Shown here in pieces: positions 1-5,891 of a stretch of DNA of 26,270 nucleotides. Source of the DNA: a virus; the IMG/VR virus record IMGVR_UViG_3300025276_000192, positions 1 to 26,270 of that record, one strand, 5' to 3'. Positions within the stretch are counted from its first letter, which is position 1. Every line of letters starts with the position of its first letter. The notes below the pieces were generated by a model. The model was not told the DNA's origin and ran no database searches. It saw only the letters and a list, made by a program, of their open reading frames with translations. The position numbers and the translations under genes are program-made.

Positions 1-93
1 GTGATGAAACACTCTGACATAGATAGTATAAGTAGGGTTTTTCCATTTGGCCGAGGTGACGTAAACACTGACCTAATACCAAAGAAGATCTAA
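1..93 (+). CDS. C-terminal end of a hypothetical phage protein (cut by window edge)
   Basis: Frame 1 is open from the first base to a TAA at 91-93, giving about 30 residues that end in NTDLIPKKI. The window starts with GTG ATG, so a very short complete protein is possible, but a longer gene entering from the left is more likely. Only one base separates the stop from the next ATG, which points to co-transcription and translational coupling. No family is recognised. The tight coupling and continuous frame support it being real, but the short length keeps confidence modest. Confidence 0.45.
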   Translation: MMKHSDIDSISRVFPFGRGDVNTDLIPKKI

Positions 94-94
94 G

Positions 95-340
95 ATGCCA
101 TTCACAATAGAAGAGAAACCTTGGACCACTGAGATAGTTATCATGGATGATTCAGGAGATGACATTGACCTCGCAATAATAATAGAAAACGTAGGGGAAT
201 ACGAAGGCTATGTATCTATGAAACAATTCAATGAAGACATAGGATGTTATGATGTGATAACCATGTCACCCTTAATGTTCAAAGATCTTATGAAATCCTT
301 TGATTCCCCAGAGGGTTTCCACGGACTTCTATGGAAATAA
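95..340 (+). CDS. Small acidic hypothetical protein
   Basis: An 81-residue protein rich in Asp and Glu, with no membrane segment or cysteine cluster (one Cys near residue 51). The early part holds a DDSGDDIDLAI stretch, and beta-strand-like hydrophobic alternation runs through the first half. I do not recognise a family. It starts one base after the stop of the preceding gene and ends just before a strong terminator, so it is the last gene of a rightward unit that comes from left of the window. Its size and acidity resemble small phage proteins that bind host factors or mimic DNA, but nothing in the sequence proves such a role. Confidence 0.6.
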   Translation: MPFTIEEKPWTTEIVIMDDSGDDIDLAIIIENVGEYEGYVSMKQFNEDIGCYDVITMSPLMFKDLMKSFDSPEGFHGLLWK

Positions 341-343
341 AAA

Positions 344-383
344 AAAGAACCCAGAGACTCTCACAGAGAATCTTTGGGTTCTT
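344..383. terminator. Bidirectional intrinsic terminator between convergent genes
   Basis: AAGAACCCA at 345-353 pairs perfectly with TGGGTTCTT at 375-383, and the stem continues inward through AGA/TCT and CTCT/AGAG with a CAC loop. An A-run precedes the stem (341-346) and a T-rich run follows it (390-392 region), so it can stop both the rightward unit ending at 340 and the leftward transcript from the gene at 476-868. Confidence 0.85.
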
Positions 384-396
384 ATAATTTTTCAAT

Positions 397-446
397 AACC
401 GACAAGCCGCACTAACTTGTTTTTTTGTAAACCGACAAGCCGCACT
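397..446. repeat. 17-bp direct repeat, two copies 33 bp apart
   Basis: The 17-mer AACCGACAAGCCGCACT occurs at 397-413 and again, without mismatch, at 430-446. The 33-bp period is close to three helical turns, as expected for paired protein sites on one DNA face. The first copy is followed by CTTGT and a run of seven Ts, so ACAAG/CTTGT can form a weak terminator-like hairpin (402-406 with 416-420). No other copy was seen in the window. The function is unknown: operator, phage promoter element or packaging-related site are all possible. Confidence 0.7.
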
Positions 447-459
447 GGCATTTTCTTTC

Positions 460-476
460 AGGTTCTATCAGAACCT
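460..476. other. Perfect 7-bp hairpin with 3-base loop, no T-run
   Basis: AGGTTCT (460-466) and AGAACCT (470-476) form a perfect 7-bp stem around the loop ATC. It overlaps the stop codon of the leftward gene at 476-868. Downstream on the leftward strand the sequence is GAAAGAAAA rather than a T-run, so it is not a typical intrinsic terminator. It could protect a mRNA 3' end or, more speculatively, resemble the short-stem, three-base-loop hairpin promoters used by N4-type virion RNA polymerases. Confidence 0.6.
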
Positions 477-868
477 CACACTATCCTCAGTGCTCGTATC
501 TTGCTGTCGAGTTCTTCATCAGATAAACTCTCAGCGCCTATCTCCTCAATCTGAAGCTCCCTACGCTGTAGCTTAGGCTGCTCATACTCTGCAATCTTTG
601 ATGCAAGATCACTAGCAGTATCAAAGTCTTCTTTGTCTAAAGATTTAAACATAAGTATCTTCAAGACATCTAGAGAGTTCATATCGATATGGTCTAGTAC
701 ATCTTCTTTGTACTGACGCCAATCTTTCATGCTCATCTTTAAGGCTTCTCTAGCATCTCTTGCTGCTTTACGAGAAGCTGCTGATTTCAATTGCATCTCC
801 TTAGCATTTTCTTTAGTGAATGAAGGTGCTAAATTTTTAAGGCTGTTTGGATGAACCTCTCTAGTCAT
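476..868 (-). CDS. Probable small terminase subunit (TerS-like)
   Basis: A 130-residue, highly charged, helical protein. The N-terminal part (HPNSLKNLAPSFTKENA) and a basic Lys/Arg/Ala-rich helix resemble the DNA-binding start of phage small terminase subunits. The C-terminal SLSDEELDSKIRAL stretch also resembles the acidic tail seen in several such proteins. TerS oligomers recognise the packaging site and load the large subunit. The start is ATG at 866-868 behind AAGAGGT. The gene stands alone on the leftward strand between two rightward blocks, with its own divergent upstream region and hairpins on both sides. The large subunit is not in the window. The family call rests on pattern recognition only; a small DNA-binding regulator is the main alternative. 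Confidence 0.5.
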   Translation of the reverse strand: MTREVHPNSLKNLAPSFTKENAKEMQLKSAASRKAARDAREALKMSMKDWRQYKEDVLDHIDMNSLDVLKILMFKSLDKEDFDTASDLASKIAEYEQPKLQRRELQIEEIGAESLSDEELDSKIRALRIV

Positions 869-971
869 AGTAATTACCTCTTATTATACTTTATTAATCC
901 GACCACGGGGGTCGGATTTTAGAAGAGGAATAACTCTCTTCTCTATAAGGAACTTAAAGAAAGGGCATAAA
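869..971. promoter_or_regulatory. Divergent intergenic control region with two hairpins
   Basis: This is the only divergent intergenic region in the window, between the leftward TerS-like gene and the start of the rightward replication operon. It must hold the start signals of one or both units. It contains a 9-bp perfect hairpin (896-918) and a second hairpin made from AGAAGAG (921-927) and CTCTTCT (936-942). No convincing sigma-70 promoter with both boxes was found on either strand. The operon's first gene has an AAAGGG ribosome site just before its ATG. One of the hairpins may be a promoter for an N4-type polymerase, but this is inference. Confidence 0.5.
896..920 (+). terminator. Strong GC-rich hairpin followed by TTTT
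   Basis: AATCCGACC (896-904) pairs perfectly with GGTCGGATT (910-918) around the loop ACGGG, and the run ends in TTTT (917-920). By form it is a rightward intrinsic terminator that could stop read-through from the left block before the replication operon. Its place just upstream of that operon, where no gene ends on the + strand, is odd and leaves open a role as a hairpin promoter or leader structure. Confidence 0.5.
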
Positions 972-1217
972 ATGTCAGATATTATTAACAATCCTACACA
1001 CTACACAAAGTACAAAATACAACCTATCACATTTATCATGGAGAATGACTTACCATTTCATGTAGGTAACATTATTAAATATGTTATGAGAGCTGGTCAT
1101 AAGATCTATGAGGGTGAGGACGGGGTTGGATCAGAGATAACAGACCTACGTAAAGTCATCAGGTACGCAGAGATACGTATTGAACAACTTGATAAAAACA
1201 TGAAGGACTATATCTAA
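972..1217 (+). CDS. DUF3310 family protein (T7 gp1.7-like nucleotide kinase relative)
   Basis: An 81-residue protein matching the DUF3310 pattern: NPTHYTKYKIQPITFI near the start, then NDLPFHVGNIIKYVMRAG, then a helix with LRKVIRYAEIRIEQL. In phage T7 this domain is part of gp1.7, which has nucleotide kinase activity, so a role in dTMP/dGMP metabolism or nucleotide handling is likely but not shown here. It is the first gene of the rightward replication operon, with AAAGGG upstream of ATG. Its stop TAA shares its last A with the ATG of the next gene. A nucleotide role fits ThyX and glutaredoxin downstream. Confidence 0.8.
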   Translation: MSDIINNPTHYTKYKIQPITFIMENDLPFHVGNIIKYVMRAGHKIYEGEDGVGSEITDLRKVIRYAEIRIEQLDKNMKDYI

Positions 1218-1408
1218 TGGGTAAATATAAAAACATAGAAACAAACATAGATGAAATCATAAGGCTTACATACCTACTGGGAGACTTCAGTACCCACAAA
1301 GAGTTCACTGAGATTGTCTATGCTAAATGCTTGGACCAAAACATACCCTCAGCAAACATCAATTATGCAGATAAACGAATAGGAGAAGTACTAGGTGACC
1401 TTATATAA
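1217..1408 (+). CDS. Hypothetical small protein
   Basis: A 63-residue protein with no recognised family. It is mostly helical in appearance with one cysteine (in YAKCLDQNI), and has no membrane segment. It starts with ATG sharing one base with the stop of the DUF3310 gene and overlaps the next gene by 14 bases, so it is embedded in a translationally coupled series. Coupling and position support it being a real gene; its function is unknown. Confidence 0.6.
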   Translation: MGKYKNIETNIDEIIRLTYLLGDFSTHKEFTEIVYAKCLDQNIPSANINYADKRIGEVLGDLI

Positions 1409-1607
1409 TAAAATAAAAGAAACTTTACGTAAACGTGTGAACATGAATCAGACAATCAATCAACTTCACAACCTATCTGATACAGAACTAAAAGACATTG
1501 GTATATATCGTGGTCAAATTGAGGAAATAGCTAGGGGTATTATCGATTTCCACCGGACAGTACGAGATGGAAACCTATTAACTTCACCTGATAAAGACGA
1601 GGAATAA
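1395..1607 (+). CDS. DUF1127 (YjiS-like) small protein
   Basis: A 70-residue protein. Residues 21-47 match the DUF1127 pattern, in particular the LSDTELKDIGIYRGQIE core (family form: L-S-D-x-E-L-x-D-I-G-x-x-R-x-x-I-E). DUF1127 proteins are short and common in Alphaproteobacteria and other Proteobacteria. Some are linked to RNA binding and to phosphate or stress regulation. The start is GTG at 1395, chosen because AGGAG lies at 1381-1385 with good spacing; the in-frame ATG at 1443 has no comparable site. The short N-terminal basic segment (KIKETLRKR) would help nucleic acid contact. It is probably host-derived. Confidence 0.75.
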   Translation: MTLYNKIKETLRKRVNMNQTINQLHNLSDTELKDIGIYRGQIEEIARGIIDFHRTVRDGNLLTSPDKDEE

Positions 1608-1610
1608 ATA

Positions 1611-1796
1611 ATGACAGCACTATGGGTACTCCTTTGGCTACAAGTAGAAACACCAGTGGGTGTCAACTACTTTCAATTAGGATCTTATGAGAGCTTACAG
1701 AAATGTAACTCTGCATTAGAAAGGGGTAAGGTTATGATAACAACTATAGACACTCAGGTAGTGTGTGTGGAGATTGGAGTAAACTCGGATGATTAA
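1611..1796 (+). CDS. Small protein with hydrophobic N-terminus and two cysteines
   Basis: A 61-residue protein starting MTALWVLLWLQ, a short hydrophobic stretch that could act as a signal or membrane anchor. It has two cysteines, one in LQKCNSAL and one in QVVCVEIG, which could form a disulfide if the protein is exported. Small proteins with this layout are common in marine phages, but their role is unknown to me. A GAGGAA ribosome site precedes ATG 1611. It overlaps the start of thyX by 8 bases, so it belongs to the same operon. Confidence 0.55.
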   Translation: MTALWVLLWLQVETPVGVNYFQLGSYESLQKCNSALERGKVMITTIDTQVVCVEIGVNSDD

Positions 1797-2448
1797 TGTA
1801 ACATTCATAGATAGTATGGGTACTGACCTATCTGTAGTAAATGCAGCGCGTACAAGTTTTGGGAAAAAGAGCCAATGGCACTACCCAAATGATGATGACA
1901 CTCAGAGAACACTTAGTGATCGTGATACAAAGTTGGTAAGGTATCTTGCAAGTCATAAACACACCTCACCATTCGGACATTGCTTCGCGTCTTTTCACAT
2001 TAAGTCAAGTGTTGTGGTAGCCAGACAGCTAGTCAAGCATAAATTTTTAAGATGGAATGAAATATCTAGGCGATACGTTGCAGATGAGCCACAGTATGAC
2101 ATACCTAAGCTTCGTAAAGCCACTAAAGATAAGAAGCAAGGGTCAGGAGATTTAATTAATAACCCCATGTTAGATGCAGTAATACAACAGTCTTACATTG
2201 AGTCCACTAAACAGTACAAATATCTACTTGCAATGGGTGTCTGTGAGGAGCAAGCGAGAGGTATACTACCCCTCAATCACTTCACTGAATGGTACTGGTC
2301 AGGTAGCCTTGATGCCTTTGCTGACATGTGCAACCTCAGATGTTCAGGTGATACACAGGAAGAGACTAGGTTAGTAGCTAATGGTATCTGTAATATTATG
2401 AAAAAGTTATTCCCTGTATCTTGGTTTGCATTGAGGTTAGAGAAATAA
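1789..2448 (+). CDS. thyX: Flavin-dependent thymidylate synthase ThyX
   Basis: A 219-residue protein of usual ThyX length. ThyX makes dTMP from dUMP using FAD, NADPH and methylene-tetrahydrofolate. Seen here: an N-terminal VVNAARTSFG segment, HTSPFGHCFASFHI (residues 58-71), the signature region RQLVKHKFLRWNEISRRY (79-96), LPLNHFTEWYW, and a TQEETRLVA stretch that corresponds to the family QxEIR region. The canonical RHRx7S motif appears as K83-H84-K85-x7-S93, with both arginines replaced by lysine. It sits between a small protein and glutaredoxin and feeds thymidine nucleotides to phage DNA synthesis. Start ATG 1789 has GGAG nine bases upstream. Confidence 0.93.
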   Translation: MINVTFIDSMGTDLSVVNAARTSFGKKSQWHYPNDDDTQRTLSDRDTKLVRYLASHKHTSPFGHCFASFHIKSSVVVARQLVKHKFLRWNEISRRYVADEPQYDIPKLRKATKDKKQGSGDLINNPMLDAVIQQSYIESTKQYKYLLAMGVCEEQARGILPLNHFTEWYWSGSLDAFADMCNLRCSGDTQEETRLVANGICNIMKKLFPVSWFALRLEK

Positions 2449-2451
2449 TTA

Positions 2452-2673
2452 ATGTATGAAGTATATAGCATAACTAACTGTCCATTCTGTGAGAGAGCTA
2501 AAGAACTCCTCCGAGAAAACAAAGAAGGCTTTACAGAATACGCTATCGACATACAAACTGAAATGGGTAAGTCGGTAATGAAACGATCAATGATGAAAAC
2601 AGTTCCTATTATATACCACAATGATATATTTATTGGTGGGTATAATGATCTTAAGATGTACTTAAACAAATAA
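2452..2673 (+). CDS. Glutaredoxin
   Basis: A 73-residue thioredoxin-fold protein. It has the dithiol active site C10-P-F-C13, the TVPII segment with the cis-proline, and IGGYNDL near the C-terminus that binds glutathione in this family. Glutaredoxins reduce disulfides and supply electrons to ribonucleotide reductase. Located three bases after thyX and just before the DNA polymerase, it probably supports dNTP production; a reductase gene is not in the window and may lie to the left. Its length is typical of phage glutaredoxins. Confidence 0.92.
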   Translation: MYEVYSITNCPFCERAKELLRENKEGFTEYAIDIQTEMGKSVMKRSMMKTVPIIYHNDIFIGGYNDLKMYLNK

Positions 2674-2687
2674 GGAAAGGACGCAAC

Positions 2688-4526
2688 ATGCGTTTATGCT
2701 ATGATATAGAATGTAATGGTCTCACTCCGGATACTATCTGGATGATTGTTGCACAGAATTTAGATAATAATCAGATCTACAAGTTCTCTGATCACGATAA
2801 CCTACATGGTTCTATTGCTGATGGTGCTGCACTACTGCAGAACGCAGAGATACTGGTAGGTCATAACATTATTGGTTTTGATAATGTAGTGATGGATAAG
2901 ATATGTGGTACTACACTCAATGAGAAACGCTGTCATGATACTTGGGTTATGTCTCAGGTGTTACGATACAAACGAGCACACAAGCATGGTCTTGCCGGTT
3001 GGGGTGAACACCTAGGCAACAATAAGATTTCATATGAAGGTGGTTGGGATGCTTACTCACGTGAGATGCTCCGCTACTGCGTACAAGATGTTCGTGTGAA
3101 TGTTGATGTGTACTATGAGTTACTTACAGAGTACAAGAAGGTTGCTAAATTTAACCCTAAGATTAAGTTAGGTATGAAAGCTGAACATGAGACAGCAAAG
3201 TTCAATGCCTTCTGTAAGAACAAGGGTTGGTACTTCGATATGGAAGAAGCTATGACTCTAGTAGGTATCATGCAACAACGTATGGCTGAAATATCTAACA
3301 CCATTGAACCTCAGATGGGAACTAAGGTTGTTTACATTGACAAAGAACCTAAGTCCCCTAAATACAACAAGAATGGAAAGTACAATGCGACTACTGCCAA
3401 GCTGCTTAGCGAATATTTTGGAACGGAAGTTGCGGTCACAGACACCCATCTCGCAGGACCAACTTTCAAATTCCAACGAACAACTAAGGAACAAGCTAAA
3501 CTGGGATCTCAAGAAGCGGTTAAAGATTGGCTCATCACTATCGGATGGAAACCAGACGATTACAACCGAAAGAAAATCGGAAGAGAATGGGTAACTACTG
3601 GACCTAAACTCACAACATCCTCATTGGCTAAGCTTGGGGAAGTTGGTATGATGGTTGATGAGTACTATGTACTACGTCACAAGGCTTCTCTTATGGAGGG
3701 CTGGGTGGAAAAGGTAGAAGGTTCTGAGGACAAGAGACTTCATGGTAACATGTGGACTATCGGTACACCTACCTTCAGAGTACGTCATGAGGTAATTGCA
3801 AACCTTCCAGGTATTGAAACACCTTGGGGTAAAGAGATACGTGGGATGCTTAAGCCTGATCCCGGATACGTTATTGTTGGTGCAGACAGTGCTGGTAATC
3901 AGTTACGTGGTCTTTGTCATTACGTAGATAACGATGAGTTCACTAAGGAAGTACGATATGGTGACCAACACCAGCGCAATGCTGATGCACTTGGTTGTTC
4001 TAGACCCATAGCCAAAGGCTATCTGTACGCTTACCTCTTTGGAGCAGGTGATGCTAAGCTGGGTCAAGTATTATCCGGTAAGTCCAATAGCGAAGTAGGC
4101 CGTAAGTCACGTGTTGATTTCTCTAAGGGCATCAAAGGCTTAGAAGAACTTAAGAAGAAACTCTTAAACATCTGGAACAAAACATCTAACCAACAAGGTG
4201 ATGGATGGTTCCCTGCACTTGATGGACGCCCAGTGTTCTGTGGGTCTGGTCATCAAACTCTTAACTACTTACTCCAAGCTGCTGAAGGTGTTACCTGTAA
4301 GGCATCACTGATGTGGGCATGGGATAAGATACGTGAAGAGAAACTACGTGCCGAACCTCGTCTGTTCTACCATGATGAGATGGCATTCCAATCACACCCT
4401 GACGATGCTAAACGTGTTGGGGAAATACTAACAGAGTCCTTTTCTGCTGGTCCAAAGATGTTCGATGTAACATGCATGGATGGTGGTGAGTACATAATAG
4501 GAGAAAGCTACGCAGATGTTCACTGA
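2688..4526 (+). CDS. Family A DNA polymerase with 3'-5' exonuclease domain
   Basis: A 612-residue T7/Pol I-type replicative polymerase. The proofreading exonuclease is N-terminal: exo I YDIECNG (D6, E8), exo II GHNIIGFD, exo III YCVQDV. Polymerase motif A is ADSAGNQLRG with metal-binding D400. Motif B is RPIAKGYLYAYLFGAG with R439, K443, Y447 and F451. Motif C is YHDEM (H562, D563, E564). Y447 is at the position equal to E. coli Pol I Phe762 and T7 Tyr526. F451 replaces the usual tyrosine (Pol I Tyr766, T7 Tyr530). It is shorter than T7 gp5 (704 residues). The start is behind an AAGGAAAGGA site, and the gene overlaps the exonuclease by 11 bases. Confidence 0.96.
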   Translation: MRLCYDIECNGLTPDTIWMIVAQNLDNNQIYKFSDHDNLHGSIADGAALLQNAEILVGHNIIGFDNVVMDKICGTTLNEKRCHDTWVMSQVLRYKRAHKHGLAGWGEHLGNNKISYEGGWDAYSREMLRYCVQDVRVNVDVYYELLTEYKKVAKFNPKIKLGMKAEHETAKFNAFCKNKGWYFDMEEAMTLVGIMQQRMAEISNTIEPQMGTKVVYIDKEPKSPKYNKNGKYNATTAKLLSEYFGTEVAVTDTHLAGPTFKFQRTTKEQAKLGSQEAVKDWLITIGWKPDDYNRKKIGREWVTTGPKLTTSSLAKLGEVGMMVDEYYVLRHKASLMEGWVEKVEGSEDKRLHGNMWTIGTPTFRVRHEVIANLPGIETPWGKEIRGMLKPDPGYVIVGADSAGNQLRGLCHYVDNDEFTKEVRYGDQHQRNADALGCSRPIAKGYLYAYLFGAGDAKLGQVLSGKSNSEVGRKSRVDFSKGIKGLEELKKKLLNIWNKTSNQQGDGWFPALDGRPVFCGSGHQTLNYLLQAAEGVTCKASLMWAWDKIREEKLRAEPRLFYHDEMAFQSHPDDAKRVGEILTESFSAGPKMFDVTCMDGGEYIIGESYADVH

Positions 4527-5265
4527 TAATGCAGTAATACTGGTAGACTCAGACTCAATCTACTTTAGGATGGCTTGTGTAACAACCAAACAAAAAGAGA
4601 TTCGTGTGGGAATTGATAGCACTATGAGAGAGATCCAACGTAACTGTGGGTCTGATAGTTTTCTCGTAGCAATTAAAGGGAGGGGTAATTTCCGAAAGGA
4701 GATGTACCCTCTCTACAAAGGAACCCGAAGGGAGATAGAACCTAGCGTTAAAGAAGCGTTGAACTATGGACACAAATACATGGTTGAGAAGTACCAAGCT
4801 GTTGAAGCTGACTACATGGAAGCTGATGATCTTGTTGCTATCTGGGCTGCTGAATGCAGAGATGTAAACCAAGAGTATACAGTTGTAGGTATTGACAAAG
4901 ATCTTTTACAGATACCTGGAACACATTACAACTTTGTAAAGAAAGTAATCACAGAGGTTGATGAAGACACTGCTAACTTAAAGCTTATGCTTCAATGCCT
5001 TACTGGTGATAGGTCTGATAACATACCTGGAATTAAAGGGATTGGACCTAAGAAGGCAGAGAAGATACTACATGGAGTTCCTATGCACCGCAGGTGGAAT
5101 AGGGTAAGGGCTGCTTGGAGAACAAATGGATCCGGAGATCCTGATATTTCCAAACGACTATTAACAATGGTAACATCTTGGGAAGAATTAGATGACATTA
5201 AAAAACAAATTGAAGAGCATAAGTCGAAAGAACAAACGTCAGTTCATCGGGATACTGAAGACTGA
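4516..5265 (+). CDS. 5'-3' exonuclease / flap endonuclease (T7 gp6-like)
   Basis: A 249-residue protein of the FEN/5'-nuclease family. It has the acidic residues expected for two-metal catalysis: VDSDSIYFR near the N-terminus, EADYMEADDL in the middle and VGIDKDLLQIPG. The helix-hairpin-helix DNA-binding segment is TGDRSDNIPGIKGIGPKKA. In T7-like phages this enzyme removes RNA primers, degrades host DNA and acts in recombination. It overlaps the polymerase by 11 bases and the HNH gene by 74 bases, so the three are translated as one compact block. The C-terminal 24 residues lie inside the overlap and are charged, likely non-catalytic. Confidence 0.93.
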   Translation: MFTDNAVILVDSDSIYFRMACVTTKQKEIRVGIDSTMREIQRNCGSDSFLVAIKGRGNFRKEMYPLYKGTRREIEPSVKEALNYGHKYMVEKYQAVEADYMEADDLVAIWAAECRDVNQEYTVVGIDKDLLQIPGTHYNFVKKVITEVDEDTANLKLMLQCLTGDRSDNIPGIKGIGPKKAEKILHGVPMHRRWNRVRAAWRTNGSGDPDISKRLLTMVTSWEELDDIKKQIEEHKSKEQTSVHRDTED

Positions 5266-5545
5266 CATTGGTTGTGTTGATTGTGGTTACAATGAACATC
5301 CAGATGCTCTAGGCTTTGATCACCTTCCTAAGTATGAGAAGCTTCACGATGTATCACGAATGGTATCTTGGGATAAAGATATCGGTGACATCCTTAATGA
5401 AGTCTTTAAAACAGAAGTGGTGTGCCATAACTGTCATGCTATTAGAACAGCAGAGAGGCGCAATGGAAAACCTATTCCAGATAAAACCACTGTCAGCAAA
5501 CAGAATGTTTGTAAGGAAAGGCAGGATAACCTACAAGACAGCTGA
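5192..5545 (+). CDS. HNH endonuclease (recombination endonuclease VII-like zinc type)
   Basis: A 117-residue protein. C28-x2-C31 (CVDCG), the D43-H44 pair in GFDHLPK, and C78-x2-C81-H82 (VVCHNCHAIRT) make a zinc-stabilised HNH/beta-beta-alpha-metal nuclease. The basic N-terminus (about 20 residues rich in Lys and Arg) could contact DNA. The gene is overlapped on both sides: 74 bases with the exonuclease and 83 with the resolvase. The nuclease core lies in the non-overlapped part. It could be a homing-type intruder or a structure-specific nuclease working with the resolvase; the sequence alone does not decide. ATG 5192 follows GGAAG. Confidence 0.82.
   Translation: MTLKNKLKSISRKNKRQFIGILKTDIGCVDCGYNEHPDALGFDHLPKYEKLHDVSRMVSWDKDIGDILNEVFKTEVVCHNCHAIRTAERRNGKPIPDKTTVSKQNVCKERQDNLQDS
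5453..5458 (+). promoter_or_regulatory. Ribosome binding site deciding the resolvase start
   Basis: GAGAGG lies four bases before ATG 5463. The spacing is short, but the protein made from here begins with the IKPLSxN segment typical of RusA-like enzymes. No similar site precedes the alternative in-frame ATG codons at 5316 or 5505. Confidence 0.5.
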
Positions 5546-5861
5546 CTATAAGAGGTTTCAAGAGGAGATGGCAGTCATACTTATGGGTGAGACATGGGAG
5601 TTTAAAGACAACCCTGTCCACTTCATTGTGTATGCTGGCCTCTCTAACAAAGCCTCTGACTTAGATAATATAATTAAACCTTTACTTGATACCTATCAAA
5701 ATATATTCGAGGAGTTCAATGATAAAACGGTACAAGGAATTATCCTTCAAAGAGACAGAGTTAAACGAGGAAGAGAATACCTCTGGGTTCGAGTTGCAAA
5801 AGCAGAAGAACTTGAAGTGGGATTCGAAGCATTCGAAGACTCGACAGAAAAAGAATCGTAA
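5463..5861 (+). CDS. RusA-family Holliday junction resolvase
   Basis: From ATG 5463 the protein has 132 residues, close to the 120-residue RusA. It starts with FQIKPLSAN, as family members do. The three catalytic aspartates of E. coli RusA (D70, D72, D91) are matched with identical spacing by D66, D68 (SDLDN) and D87 (FNDK), and the conserved lysine K76 by K72 (IIKPLLD). The enzyme resolves four-way junctions formed during replication and recombination before packaging. The frame is open further upstream to 5316, but that would add a stretch unlike the family lying inside the HNH gene. It ends 30 bases before the primase-helicase. Confidence 0.88.
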   Translation: MENLFQIKPLSANRMFVRKGRITYKTADYKRFQEEMAVILMGETWEFKDNPVHFIVYAGLSNKASDLDNIIKPLLDTYQNIFEEFNDKTVQGIILQRDRVKRGREYLWVRVAKAEELEVGFEAFEDSTEKES

Positions 5862-5891
5862 TCGTGATATAAAAACCGAAAGGGATTTCTG

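Noticed and set aside
883-888. Perfect TATAAT on the leftward strand before the TerS-like gene
   Set aside because: No matching -35 box at 16-18 bases (that place is occupied by the hairpin), and a start from here would leave the ribosome site out of the transcript.
944-949. TATAAG as a -10 box for the replication operon
   Set aside because: Weak match, with no TTGACA-like element at proper distance.
2277-2669. Open frame antisense to thyX and glutaredoxin
   Set aside because: Lies over two clearly real genes; its composition is that of reverse-complement reading.
2688-4526. Possible DnaJ-type cysteine insertion in the DNA polymerase, as reported for some marine podoviruses
   Set aside because: No CxxCxGxG repeats are present; the protein is an ordinary exonuclease plus polymerase.
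5316-5462. Upstream extension of the resolvase to ATG 5316
   Set aside because: The extension lies within the HNH core on another frame and has no similarity to RusA N-termini; the start at 5463 gives the family's typical beginning.
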